A stretch of DNA of 52,247 bases from Halorubrum ezzemoulense DSM 17463. Its GTDB lineage: Archaea > Halobacteriota > Halobacteria > Halobacteriales > Haloferacaceae. Positions 1 through 7,816 of this stretch are shown here, one piece after another; within the stretch, counting starts at the first letter, position 1, and each line of letters opens with the position of its first letter. The position numbers and the translations under genes were made by a program. Under the pieces are notes generated by a model. That model saw only the letters and a program-made list of their open reading frames with translations. It was not told the DNA's origin and made no database searches. Location: positions 1 through 52,247 of the forward strand of contig NZ_NEDJ01000018.1 in assembly GCF_002114285.1 (NCBI RefSeq). The letters run 5' to 3'.

Positions 1-427
1 CCCCGTCGTGGCTCTCCCCGTGAGAGTGGTTCCACTCGAGCAGATCGCCTTCGAGCCCGTCGAGCACGTCGACCGTGGCGACCGTGTCGTAGTCGCTCTC
101 CAGCGTCGCCGCCAGGTCCTGCGCCCACGCGAACTCCGGACTGTCGAGGTAGACGAACGCGTCCGTCGCCGCGACGTCCGCCGCGAGGGTCCCGTCGGGC
201 GTCCACCCGTGGCCGAGCTGGCCCACGTCGACCGGGTCCTCGAAGCTCGCGTTGTCGCCCGCGACCTCGTTGGCCCAGTCGTTGAGCGTGAAGAACGCGG
301 CGTACCCGGAGTCGAACCCCTCGGAGCCGCCGCCACCGTTCCCGGCACACCCCGCGAGCGACGCCGCCGTTCCCGCGACCGCCAACCCGGCACCGCGCCG
401 CAGCACCGACCGCCGTGAGTGAGTCAT
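1..427 (-). CDS. Metal (Zn/Mn-type) ABC transporter substrate-binding lipoprotein, N-terminal part
   Basis: Only the first 142 residues are in the window; the gene runs off the left edge. The N-terminus MTHSRRSVLRRGAG has a twin-arginine motif, then a hydrophobic stretch and a lipobox SLAGC, so the protein should be exported by Tat and anchored by lipid outside the membrane. The mature part contains FFTLNDWANEVAG and DVGQLGHGWTP; the His in the second motif and the later HSHGESH stretch fit the metal-ligand pattern of the TroA/ZnuA cluster-9 family. It would capture a divalent metal, probably zinc or manganese, for an ABC importer whose other subunits lie outside the window. Metal specificity cannot be read from this part. 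Confidence 0.85.
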   Translation of the reverse strand, partial: MTHSRRSVLRRGAGLAVAGTAASLAGCAGNGGGGSEGFDSGYAAFFTLNDWANEVAGDNASFEDPVDVGQLGHGWTPDGTLAADVAATDAFVYLDSPEFAWAQDLAATLESDYDTVATVDVLDGLEGDLLEWNHSHGESHDG

Positions 428-442
428 ACCGATCTGTAACGC

Positions 443-475
443 GGATTAATAGAAAAAAGTTATTATTTCATAACT
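443..475 (-). promoter_or_regulatory. Promoter and candidate operator of the metal-transporter gene
   Basis: Read on the minus strand, a TATA-like CTATTAAT lies about 20-25 bp before the ATG at 427, as expected for a leaderless haloarchaeal transcript. Just upstream is a perfect inverted repeat, AGTTAT-N6-ATAACT at 458-475, placed over the expected BRE position. That placement suits a repressor such as a DtxR/SirR-type metal regulator, but the regulator is inferred. Confidence 0.5.
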
Positions 476-560
476 CAGTCTTAATAATCTCGCCCCCGAA
501 ACCGACCGTCGATTAACAACGCCGGAGTCGGAGCGGCGTCGAGCCCGGCGCGACGCCGCC

Positions 561-1046
561 TCATTCGGTGAGGTCGACGACCGCGGCGTCCGCGAGGTCG
601 GCGAGCGTCTCGGGGTCGACCGCGAACACCGCGCTCGGCGTCCCGGCGGCGCCGTACACGGTGTCGTACTCGGTGAGCGTCGGGTCGAACACCGTCGGGA
701 GCGCGGCGTCGTGGCCGATGGGCGGCACGCCGCCGATGCTCCAGCCGACGACCTCGCGGATGCGCCCCGGGTCGCCCATCTCGGCGTCGTCGGCGTCGAA
801 GTGGTCAGCGACGGCGTCGAGGTCAAGCCGGTTCGCGCCGCTCGTGATCGCGGCGACGAGGCTTCCGTCTCGGTCGCCGCCGGAGAGCGAGACGACGATC
901 GTCGACGCGATCGCGCCCGTCTCGCGGTCGAGCGCGTCGGCCGCCGCGGCCGCCGTCTCCGTGCCGGCGTCGAACTCCAGCACGTCGATTTCGACGCCGT
1001 ACCGCTCCCGAGCCCGCCGTTCGAACTCCGCCGCGCGTGGGTGCAT
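561..1046 (-). CDS. YbaK/EbsC-family aminoacyl-tRNA deacylase-like protein
   Basis: This 161-residue protein matches the YbaK/prolyl-tRNA editing (INS-like) fold in length and layout: an N-terminal helix with RAAEFERRARERYGVEIDV, a central IASTIVVSLSGGDRDGSLVAAITSG segment, and a C-terminal VVGWSIGGVPPIGH loop, which corresponds to the conserved G-x-x-P-x-G-H signature of this family. Family members hydrolyse mischarged tRNA such as Cys-tRNA(Pro). The Lys usually found after the SGG-like loop (as in ..VxGxxKv..) is not obvious, so the exact substrate is uncertain. It stands alone between the metal transporter and SBDS, with about 160 bp of featureless GC-rich DNA on its upstream side. Confidence 0.85.
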   Translation of the reverse strand: MHPRAAEFERRARERYGVEIDVLEFDAGTETAAAAADALDRETGAIASTIVVSLSGGDRDGSLVAAITSGANRLDLDAVADHFDADDAEMGDPGRIREVVGWSIGGVPPIGHDAALPTVFDPTLTEYDTVYGAAGTPSAVFAVDPETLADLADAAVVDLTE

Positions 1047-1206
1047 GCGATACGAGACCGCGCCCCGCGGACATCAACCTCTCGGAGGCGGTGAAACTGC
1101 GGCGACGGGCAGAGTCGCGGTCCGCGTCGTGGTCGGTGTCGCGAGCGCGGTCGGCGTTGCAGTCGCTCTCCGGGCGCGGTCGCCGTCGCCGGGCCGTCAG
1201 GACCCG

Positions 1207-1932
1207 TTACCGGGTCCGGAGTTCGTCTTTGTCCTTGATCACGCGGGCGTCGCCCTCGCCCGAGGTGACCTCGTTGACGAGGTCGTAGAGGTCGTTCTGG
1301 AGCCCGGCCGGGAAGGTGAGTACCCCAACCCAGGAGCCGTCGTTCTGCCACTCCTCGCGCTCAAGGTCGCCGAACTCCCGGATCTGCGCCTGTCCGGACC
1401 CCGCGTAGTCGGCCGGGAGCTGGACCGCCATCGTCACCTCCTCGAACCGGATCGGGATCACCGGTCGCAGCGCGTCGAGCGCGTCGTCGACCTGGTTCTC
1501 TACCGCTTCCATCGGGTCGATCTGGAACCCGGCCTCATCCAGCGCGCGCTCGATCCGTTCGGGCGGGTGCGGCGAGTCGTCCATCTGCGGGTTCACGGCG
1601 TTGCGCGTGATGGTGGTCACCAGCTGATTGTGCTTCCGCTCTTGCATCTCCGCGCGCTGCTCGGCGGTGATCTGTATCTCCCCGCGCTCGACGACCTCCG
1701 GAATGATCGAGAGCGGATCAGTGGTGCCGAAGACGGTCTCTAAATCCTCCTCTGCCGGTCGGTCGCCCCGCGAGGCGTTCTCGAAGACGTCCTCCGCGGC
1801 GATGACCTCCTCTAAGTCACCGTCGAACTCGCCGCGCTTGATCGCGAGCGCGGCGTCGGGGTCGATCAGGACCTCGAAGCGCTCCCCGTGTGACTCCAGT
1901 CGGGCCGTCACGGCCTCGTCGAGCGATATCAT
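1207..1932 (-). CDS. Ribosome maturation factor SBDS homologue
   Basis: The 241-residue protein is the usual length of archaeal SBDS. It begins MISLDEAVTARLESHGERFEVLIDP and continues with an FYSH-domain stretch (AIKRGEFDGDLEEVIAAEDVFENASRGDRP), then the central helical domain (AEQRAEMQERKHNQLVTTITRNAVNPQ) and a ferredoxin-like C-terminal domain ending in VNEVTSGEGDARVIKD. SBDS works with EF-2-like GTPases to release aIF6 from the large ribosomal subunit. The start at 1932 gives the family N-terminus exactly; the longer reading frame upstream has Arg-rich, non-haloarchaeal composition and was rejected. Confidence 0.95.
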   Translation of the reverse strand: MISLDEAVTARLESHGERFEVLIDPDAALAIKRGEFDGDLEEVIAAEDVFENASRGDRPAEEDLETVFGTTDPLSIIPEVVERGEIQITAEQRAEMQERKHNQLVTTITRNAVNPQMDDSPHPPERIERALDEAGFQIDPMEAVENQVDDALDALRPVIPIRFEEVTMAVQLPADYAGSGQAQIREFGDLEREEWQNDGSWVGVLTFPAGLQNDLYDLVNEVTSGEGDARVIKDKDELRTR

Positions 1933-2030
1933 ACCGGACGCTACCACCCCCGCGGGCAAAAAGCCTCCCGCCGCCGTCTTCGCCGCAATGAACCGCGGTG
2001 TCCGGTCGCGGCGCCCCCGCGCCGACCCGG

Positions 2031-2231
2031 CTACCCTCCCGCAGACGGCCGCTCGTCGTCCCACTCCTCGCGGCACGACTCCGAGCAGAAGTGTCGGTGG
2101 ACGATGTCGTCGCCGTCGACCCACGTGATCGTTCGACGACCGCTCCCCAGCGCCGGCTGGCCGCACGTGGCGCACCCGGGCGCGGACTCCTCGTCGACGT
2201 CCTCCTCGAGGTCCGAGGTCGGATCTACCAT
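2031..2231 (-). CDS. Small zinc-finger protein (CxxC...CxxxC)
   Basis: A 66-residue acidic protein. CATCGQPALG near residue 20 supplies a CxxC pair and HRHFCSESCREEW near residue 47 supplies HxHxCxxxC, so the chain can fold around one zinc ion as a treble-clef or MYM/TRASH-like finger. Such small zinc proteins are common in haloarchaea and mostly have no known function. It is transcribed in the same direction as the CRTAC1-like gene upstream, about 90 bp apart, so co-transcription is possible. No function can be assigned. Confidence 0.75.
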   Translation of the reverse strand: MVDPTSDLEEDVDEESAPGCATCGQPALGSGRRTITWVDGDDIVHRHFCSESCREEWDDERPSAGG

Positions 2232-2323
2232 ACCTCCCCGTACGTCCGGGGGCACTTGAACCCGCGAAGGGCGGCAGTTCTGGCCACGACGACGCCCGAC
2301 CCTCGGCGGGACGGGTCCGGCAG

Positions 2324-3730
2324 CTACCGCCTCGTTCGCGCGTCGCGGGCGGTCGCCCTGCGCGACGGGTGTTCGACGGTGATCTCTCGGTCGGGGCTCG
2401 GCCCGACGACGGTCCGCTCGCGGCCGTCGGGCCACCGCACGTCCACGCGCAGCGGCTTCGCGCCGCCGAGCCCGAAGTGCGCGACTGGCTCCGTCTGACA
2501 GAGACAGCCGCCGCCCGCGTCGATCGCCCGCCGCTGGACGCCGTCGGCGGTCTCCAGCGTGACGACCGCGCCGCGCGCCGGCGCGCCCTGCCGCGTCGTC
2601 GGGCGCACGCGGAGCCAGCCGGCGTCGGGCGCGTCCGTGGCGCCGTACACCGTCACCGGCTGCGCGGCGACCTCGCCGTGGACGACGAGGAGTTCGAGGG
2701 CCCCGTCGCCGTCGACGTCGGCCGCGACCGCGCCGGTGCCGAACCCGTCCGGCTCCGCGGCCGCCCCGAGCGAGACGGGCTCCCACTCCGGCGGCTCGCC
2801 CGGGCGGTCGACGCGCTCGAACAGCCGGTTCTCCGCGCCGCAGACGTTGAAGAAGAGCTCCTCGCGCCCGTCGTTGTCGAAGTCCGCGGCGACGACCGTC
2901 CGGACCGCGCCCACCTCGCGGAGCGGAGCGGGGGCCACGTCGTCGTAGCCGCCCGCCGGCGAACAGCGCAGGAGGCGGCTGGGCGCGGCCTCGTTGCCGA
3001 CCGCGAGCGCGAACGTCCCGCCCTCGTCGACGACCGCCGCGCCGCGGGTGTCGCCGCTGGGATCGGAGAGGGCGGGACCGCCGTCCGTGCGGTCGTAGTG
3101 GCCGTCGCGGTTGCTGAACAGCCGGTTCGGTCCCCCCTCGACGCCCGCGAACAGGTCGCCCTCGCGGGAGCGGTACGGGACCGCGAGCAGCGACCGACAG
3201 CCGCCGTCGACCTCCAGCCCGACCGCCTCGGCCATGTCGGTCACCTCGCCGTCGTCGCCGAGCTCGTAGAACGCGAGCGGGGCGGCGTAGCCCGAGACCG
3301 CGACGCCGTACCGGCCGGTCCCCAGTCGGTCGAGCGCCGCGACCGACCGGCCCGCGCGGACGTCGAGGCGGTCGGCGTTCACCTCCCGCGCGAACACGTC
3401 GGTCCAGCGGTACCGGTCGGCCTCCAGTCGGCTCAAGAGGAGGTCGGGGTCGCCGCCGTCGACGCCGCGCGCGCAGTTGTGGACGTACACCTCCTCGCAG
3501 CCGTCGGCGTCGAGGTCGGCCGCGCACACGCCCATCCCATGGCGCGTCCCGTCGGCGACGATCCCGCAGGCGGTGTCGACGTAGCGGCCGTCCTTCCGGG
3601 CGTACAGCCGATTCGGCTCGCCGTAGCCGGCGACGCAGACGAGCGGTCCGTCGCGGCCGGGCGTCACCGCGACCCCGTATCCGCGCATCGGGCGTCCGTC
3701 GTCGAGGAGACCGGACCGCCCCGTGAACAT
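2324..3730 (-). CDS. CRTAC1-like FG-GAP/VCBS propeller protein with ASPIC/UnbV C-terminus
   Basis: 468 residues. The chain carries several FG-GAP/VCBS-type blades with calcium-binding loops: DLDADGCEEVYVHN (about residue 92), DFDNDGREELFFN (about 289) and DVDGDGALELLVVHG (about 348), separated by NRLY/NRLF segments typical of the CRTAC1 family. The C-terminal LRVDVRWPDGRERTVVGPSP is the ASPIC/UnbV signature. These proteins form beta-propellers that usually bind calcium and partner proteins or glycans outside the cell. Unusually for the family there is no signal peptide or lipobox at the chosen start, so the protein would stay in the cytoplasm unless the true start differs. Function unknown. 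Confidence 0.85.
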   Translation of the reverse strand: MFTGRSGLLDDGRPMRGYGVAVTPGRDGPLVCVAGYGEPNRLYARKDGRYVDTACGIVADGTRHGMGVCAADLDADGCEEVYVHNCARGVDGGDPDLLLSRLEADRYRWTDVFAREVNADRLDVRAGRSVAALDRLGTGRYGVAVSGYAAPLAFYELGDDGEVTDMAEAVGLEVDGGCRSLLAVPYRSREGDLFAGVEGGPNRLFSNRDGHYDRTDGGPALSDPSGDTRGAAVVDEGGTFALAVGNEAAPSRLLRCSPAGGYDDVAPAPLREVGAVRTVVAADFDNDGREELFFNVCGAENRLFERVDRPGEPPEWEPVSLGAAAEPDGFGTGAVAADVDGDGALELLVVHGEVAAQPVTVYGATDAPDAGWLRVRPTTRQGAPARGAVVTLETADGVQRRAIDAGGGCLCQTEPVAHFGLGGAKPLRVDVRWPDGRERTVVGPSPDREITVEHPSRRATARDARTRR

Positions 3731-3810
3731 GGCCGCCCGTCACCGCTCCGAGAATATGAACGCACGGGTTGGATACGAGCGGCTCCCGCGGTGAGAAATG
3801 GTAACCGAGG

Positions 3811-4803
3811 CTATAAGTTCCGCTCGATGTACCGGTTCACCCGCGATATCCGGTCGGCGTCGAACGTCCACAGCCCGCGCCAGACTCGCGGCTCCGTCTC
3901 GACCGCGAGGAGTCCGACGCCGCCCTCAACACCGCGCTTGAGGTCGCTACTCGGGTCGCTCGCGGCCGAGTGCGGTCCCTCCGGCGGCCGGTACACCACG
4001 AACCAGCTATCTGTGAAGTCCGGGTCGTTCCCGGCGTGGATCACGGCGTCGAGGTCCGCCGGGAGCCTGTCGGGGACCCCGTAGAGGTGCGTGTCGACGG
4101 CGGTCTCGGTGACGCGCTCGTAGACGTTCCGCGTGCCGACCTCGTCGTCGATCCGCGAGAGCCGCTGGAACGACGAGCGCAGGGTGCCGTCGCCGGCGGC
4201 CCACGCCGCGCGCTCGATGAACCGCGAGATGGTGATGAGGAGCAGCTTCTGTCGGTTCGATTCGGGATACCCGCGGAGCGTGAACGTCGCGTCGCCGAGG
4301 CCGCTTATCACCGACGGGAGATCGACGTCGCCGAGGGACCGGCTGCCGGTGACGTACAGGTCCGAGTTGACGAAGAGCACCGCGTCGCCGAGTTCGGCGA
4401 GCGTCGATCCGGCGACCACCTCGCCGCCCTCCATGAGCAGCACGAGGTTCTCGATCTCGTCGGGGTCGCCGCCGTCGAACGGAACGTCGTCGTGGCGGCG
4501 AAGCACCTCGACATCGAGGGAGGGGACGGTCCCGGTGTCATCGTCGAGCACGCCGGTCGTCGCCAGTTCTCGGGCGGTGAGACCGTGCGTCCGCTCGCCG
4601 CTCGCGGCTCCGGCTGGCCCCGCGCCGTCGGTGACTCGTCGATCGCCCGAGCCGGTGATCACGCGGCCGTCGACCACTCCCACCGCGTCGTCGCCGAACG
4701 TGTCCACGAGCATGTTCAGCACGGGGTCCGGGTCGGTCCGGTTGACGATGACGACGGAGCGCTCGGGGCCGTCGAAGCGATCGAGAAACTGTTCGAGTGT
4801 CAC
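3811..4803 (-). CDS. DICT sensory-domain protein
   Basis: 330 residues. The first 60 or so (MTLEQFLDRFDGPERSVVIVNRTDPDP) and the following LLMEGGEVVAGSTLAELGDAVLFVNSDLYVTGSR region match the haloarchaeal DICT (diguanylate cyclase and two-component system) sensory module, a predicted ligand- or redox-sensing domain. The C-terminal part contains RQKLLLITISRFIERAAWAAGDGTLRSSFQRLSRIDDEVGT and ends in WTFDADRISRVNRYIERNL. No kinase, wHTH or cyclase output domain follows, so the protein must act through a partner. It is monocistronic. The family call rests on remembered sequence similarity. Confidence 0.75.
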   Translation of the reverse strand: MTLEQFLDRFDGPERSVVIVNRTDPDPVLNMLVDTFGDDAVGVVDGRVITGSGDRRVTDGAGPAGAASGERTHGLTARELATTGVLDDDTGTVPSLDVEVLRRHDDVPFDGGDPDEIENLVLLMEGGEVVAGSTLAELGDAVLFVNSDLYVTGSRSLGDVDLPSVISGLGDATFTLRGYPESNRQKLLLITISRFIERAAWAAGDGTLRSSFQRLSRIDDEVGTRNVYERVTETAVDTHLYGVPDRLPADLDAVIHAGNDPDFTDSWFVVYRPPEGPHSAASDPSSDLKRGVEGGVGLLAVETEPRVWRGLWTFDADRISRVNRYIERNL

Positions 4804-4931
4804 GTGTACCGGTGTGGGCGTGTCCTCCTCATAAGGATTCTCGCACAGTTATCGCGTCCGATAACCACCGGTGAGCGGGGAAACCGCGACGTGCCGAGTC
4901 GGGTCCGGCGCGGGGGCGGAGCGACGGGACC

Positions 4932-6440
4932 TTACGCTCCCAGCGCGTCCTCAAGCAGCTGGAGCGGGTGTTCGATCTCGTAGCCGGTCCCGTGTTCCAT
5001 CTGCATCGCGCAGGTCGGGCACTCGGTCATCCCGACCTCGCCCTCGGCGTCCTCCATGTGCTCGAACATCTCCGCGCCGATCTCCATCGACTTCTCGTAC
5101 TTCTCCTCCTTCCAGCCGTAGGTGCCGGAGATGCCGGAACAGGAGTCGCCGACGTCCTCCATCTTCACGCCGTCGACGTCGCGGAACGTCTCGACTGCCT
5201 GCCGGGAGAGCCCCTGATTCCGGGCGTGACACGGCGCGTGATACGCGAAGGCGCGCTCGTCGTCGAGCCCGCCGGCCTCGTCGAGCGCCTCCTCTAGGTC
5301 CTCGTGGATGCGGAGGTACTCCAGCGCCTCGAAGGTGTGCTCGGCGACGTCGTCGATCCCGTGGAGGTCGAACAGCTCGGGGTACTCCTGGCGCAGCGAC
5401 AGCGAACAGGAGGTACAGGAGGCGATCACGTCCGCGCCGTCGGCGATGGCCTCGACGAGGTTCTCGACGTTCGTCTCCGCGTGGCGGCGGGCGTCCTTCA
5501 GCATCCCGTTCGCGAACATCGGCGTGCCCGAGCACTTCTGGGGCGGGACCATCACCTCGTAGCCGAAGTGCTCGTAGACTGAGACCAACGCCTTGCCGAC
5601 CTCGGGCGTGTTGTAGTTGGAGTAGCAGCCGTGGAAGTACGCCACGCGCTTGTCGGGGTTCTCCACCTGTGCGCCGCCGCGCGCCTTCCACCACTCGCGG
5701 AACGTCTCCGTGGCGAACTCGGGGAAGTCGCGCTCCTTCGGGATCCCCATAACCTTCTCCATCGCCCACCGCGCGGGGCCGAAGTTCATCGCGAACGATG
5801 CGGTCCGGGGGAACATACTCGCGAGGCTCGCCGAGGTGCGGTAGTTCGCTAACACCCGATTCCGGATGTACTCGACGGAGAGCTTCTCCATCTGGCGCTC
5901 GACGAACTGCCCGCGGGCCTCGTTGTGCATCTGGGAGAGCGGCACTCCCGAGGGGCAGGCGTCGTCACAGCGCATACAGTTCGAACAGGAGGTGATCGAC
6001 TCGTCGATGTCGTGGTCGTCCTTCCGTTTGAGCCGCCACTGCTCGGGGCCCTGGAACTTCGGCCCGGGGAACTCGTCGTCGACCTCAGCCACCGGGCAGG
6101 AGGTATCGCAGCTCGTACACTTGTAACAGGAGTCGGCCCCCTCGCGGAGGTCGAGGTCGCCGCCGGGGAACACGTCGACCGGGTCGTACGCGTCCGGGTC
6201 GAGCTCGGTCGAATCCGCTCCGGCCGAGGCGCTTTCGACGCCGCCGTCGGTTGCGGCGCGGTCGCCCGCGGTCGCGTCCGTCTCCGCGGCTTCCCCCTCG
6301 TCGGGGACGAACACCGACGGCTGCTCGTCGCGGCCGGACTCCGGGACGCCCGGCGTCGGCCCCTCGTAGCCGCCGTCGCTCGACTCGGTCGCCTCGTTCG
6401 ACTCCCCCGCGTCTCCGTCGTCGTCCGTGTGTCGTGTCAT
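4932..6440 (-). CDS. glpC: Anaerobic-type glycerol-3-phosphate dehydrogenase subunit C
   Basis: 502 residues. After an acidic, low-complexity N-terminal extension of about 100 residues come two ferredoxin [4Fe-4S] motifs, CYKCTSCDTSCP (105-115) and CSNCMRCDDACP (152-162), then two cysteine-rich CCG domains: one from YFHGCYSNYNTPEVG (about 268) through QKCSGTP (about 308), and one with SCSGISGTYGWK and CPTCAMQMEHGTG (about 476). GlpC is the iron-sulfur subunit that tethers GlpAB to the membrane and passes electrons to quinone. Its ATG overlaps the glpB stop (ATGA), so the two are translationally coupled. The long disordered acidic extension is not part of the bacterial family length. Confidence 0.95.
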   Translation of the reverse strand: MTRHTDDDGDAGESNEATESSDGGYEGPTPGVPESGRDEQPSVFVPDEGEAAETDATAGDRAATDGGVESASAGADSTELDPDAYDPVDVFPGGDLDLREGADSCYKCTSCDTSCPVAEVDDEFPGPKFQGPEQWRLKRKDDHDIDESITSCSNCMRCDDACPSGVPLSQMHNEARGQFVERQMEKLSVEYIRNRVLANYRTSASLASMFPRTASFAMNFGPARWAMEKVMGIPKERDFPEFATETFREWWKARGGAQVENPDKRVAYFHGCYSNYNTPEVGKALVSVYEHFGYEVMVPPQKCSGTPMFANGMLKDARRHAETNVENLVEAIADGADVIASCTSCSLSLRQEYPELFDLHGIDDVAEHTFEALEYLRIHEDLEEALDEAGGLDDERAFAYHAPCHARNQGLSRQAVETFRDVDGVKMEDVGDSCSGISGTYGWKEEKYEKSMEIGAEMFEHMEDAEGEVGMTECPTCAMQMEHGTGYEIEHPLQLLEDALGA

Positions 6441-7816
6441 TGGTTCGCCTCCGTCGCCGCCTGTCGCCCGGCCGCGAGGCCGGTCGCGAGCGACACCCCG
6501 CTCGCGGACTTCTCCCGCGCCGCGTCCGCGCCGCCGACGACGCCGCCGGCCGCGAACACGTTCTCGTACTGTACCGTTCCCTCGGCGTCCGTGGGGCGAC
6601 ACCGCTCGTCGGGCCGGACCCCGAACCGCGCGTACGGCTGGTCGCCGAACGCGTCGTCGACGAACCACTCGTACCGGTCGTCCGGCTGGTCGACGTGGAG
6701 GTCGAGGACGGGCTCCCGGACCCCCTCCCGGTCGGAGTCGAGCCCCTTCCCGACGAGCCCGCCGGTCGCTAGCACGAACGCGTCGGCGCCGTACGGCGCC
6801 GTGCGACCCTTCCGATCGACCGCGACCGTCTCCACGCGACCGTCGGTCGCGGACTCGACGCCGACGACGGGGTTCCCGGTCTCGAACCGGACGCCCTCGG
6901 CGTCGACCGCGTCGAACAGGCGGTCTTCGAGCCGCAGGCCGGGGAGGCTCGGCGGGCCCATCGGGATCTCGAACACGTCGGCGCCGAGCCGGTCAGCGAG
7001 TTCTTCGCGGACCTCCTCGCCCCGGTCGTCGCCCAGGAACGCGGGGAAGCCGACCCGCTCGACGCGGTCGACGCCGCCTGCCTCGTCGACCACGTCGTGG
7101 AGGTGCGGCGCGACCGCCTTCGCGAGCGCCTCGCGGGCGGGGACGCCGTCTATCTCCTCGTCGTGGTCGAGCGCCTTCGCGAGCCGGGTGATCTTCGCGT
7201 CGGCGCGGAACGCCTCCGCGAACTCGACCTCCGCGCCCGCGGCGTCGAACGGCACGCCCGCGGCCTCGAGCCGCCCCGCGAAGGCGCGCGCGTCGTACTC
7301 CGTGAGCGACCGGAACCCGACGACCAGCATCGGGCGATCGTCGCTCGCGAGCCCCGCCTCGGCGGCCGCGGGGTAGCGCGCCGTCGGCTTCACCGCGCCG
7401 CCGAACGTCGGGACGAGGGCGTTGCGGTCGGTGTGGCCGCCGCGGTACGCGTCGCCCGCGAGGTCGTCGAAGAGGTCGAGCCCCTCCCGGAGCGCGTCGC
7501 TCCCGACGACCCGATACGGGTGCGACTCGGGGAGCCGGTCGATCCCCTCAAACGGGTCGGCGAGCGGCCCCTCCGGGTCCGGCCACTCGTCGCGGTCGAG
7601 GTTCCGGCCCGCGGTCGGCGGCCCGTCCCGGAGCGGCTTCGCGGGCTCGGTCGCCGGGACGTAGCCGAGCGCGTCGATCAGCCCGGAGGCCTGCCGCAGC
7701 GTGCTCGACTTGTGCGAGACGAGCCGCACGTCCGCGCCCTCGCGGGCGGCCGAAACCGCGGCCGTGATCGCGGCGAGGCCGCCGCCGATCACGAGCACGT
7801 CGCTGTTTATCGCCAT
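6437..7816 (-). CDS. glpB: Anaerobic-type glycerol-3-phosphate dehydrogenase subunit B
   Basis: 459 residues. The N-terminal dinucleotide-binding motif VLVIGGGLAAITAAVSAAREGADVRLV and the C-terminal YENVFAAGGVVGGADAAREKSASGVSLATGLAAG block match GlpB, the second flavoprotein subunit of the GlpABC dehydrogenase. The complex oxidises sn-glycerol 3-phosphate to dihydroxyacetone phosphate and feeds the electrons to the respiratory chain. The start codon overlaps the glpA stop by one base (TGATG), and its stop overlaps glpC, so the three genes form one tightly coupled operon read leftward. Haloarchaea use this enzyme aerobically despite the anaerobic name. Confidence 0.95.
   Translation of the reverse strand: MAINSDVLVIGGGLAAITAAVSAAREGADVRLVSHKSSTLRQASGLIDALGYVPATEPAKPLRDGPPTAGRNLDRDEWPDPEGPLADPFEGIDRLPESHPYRVVGSDALREGLDLFDDLAGDAYRGGHTDRNALVPTFGGAVKPTARYPAAAEAGLASDDRPMLVVGFRSLTEYDARAFAGRLEAAGVPFDAAGAEVEFAEAFRADAKITRLAKALDHDEEIDGVPAREALAKAVAPHLHDVVDEAGGVDRVERVGFPAFLGDDRGEEVREELADRLGADVFEIPMGPPSLPGLRLEDRLFDAVDAEGVRFETGNPVVGVESATDGRVETVAVDRKGRTAPYGADAFVLATGGLVGKGLDSDREGVREPVLDLHVDQPDDRYEWFVDDAFGDQPYARFGVRPDERCRPTDAEGTVQYENVFAAGGVVGGADAAREKSASGVSLATGLAAGRQAATEANQ

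Noticed and set aside
446-1351. Long minus-strand frame covering the YbaK gene
   Set aside because: Arg/Ser/Pro-rich shadow of the real gene at 561-1046 in another frame; lacks the acidic composition of haloarchaeal proteins.
2369-4084. 571-residue plus-strand frame
   Set aside because: Antisense to the CRTAC1-like gene; low-Lys, Arg/Val/Ala-rich, no domain.
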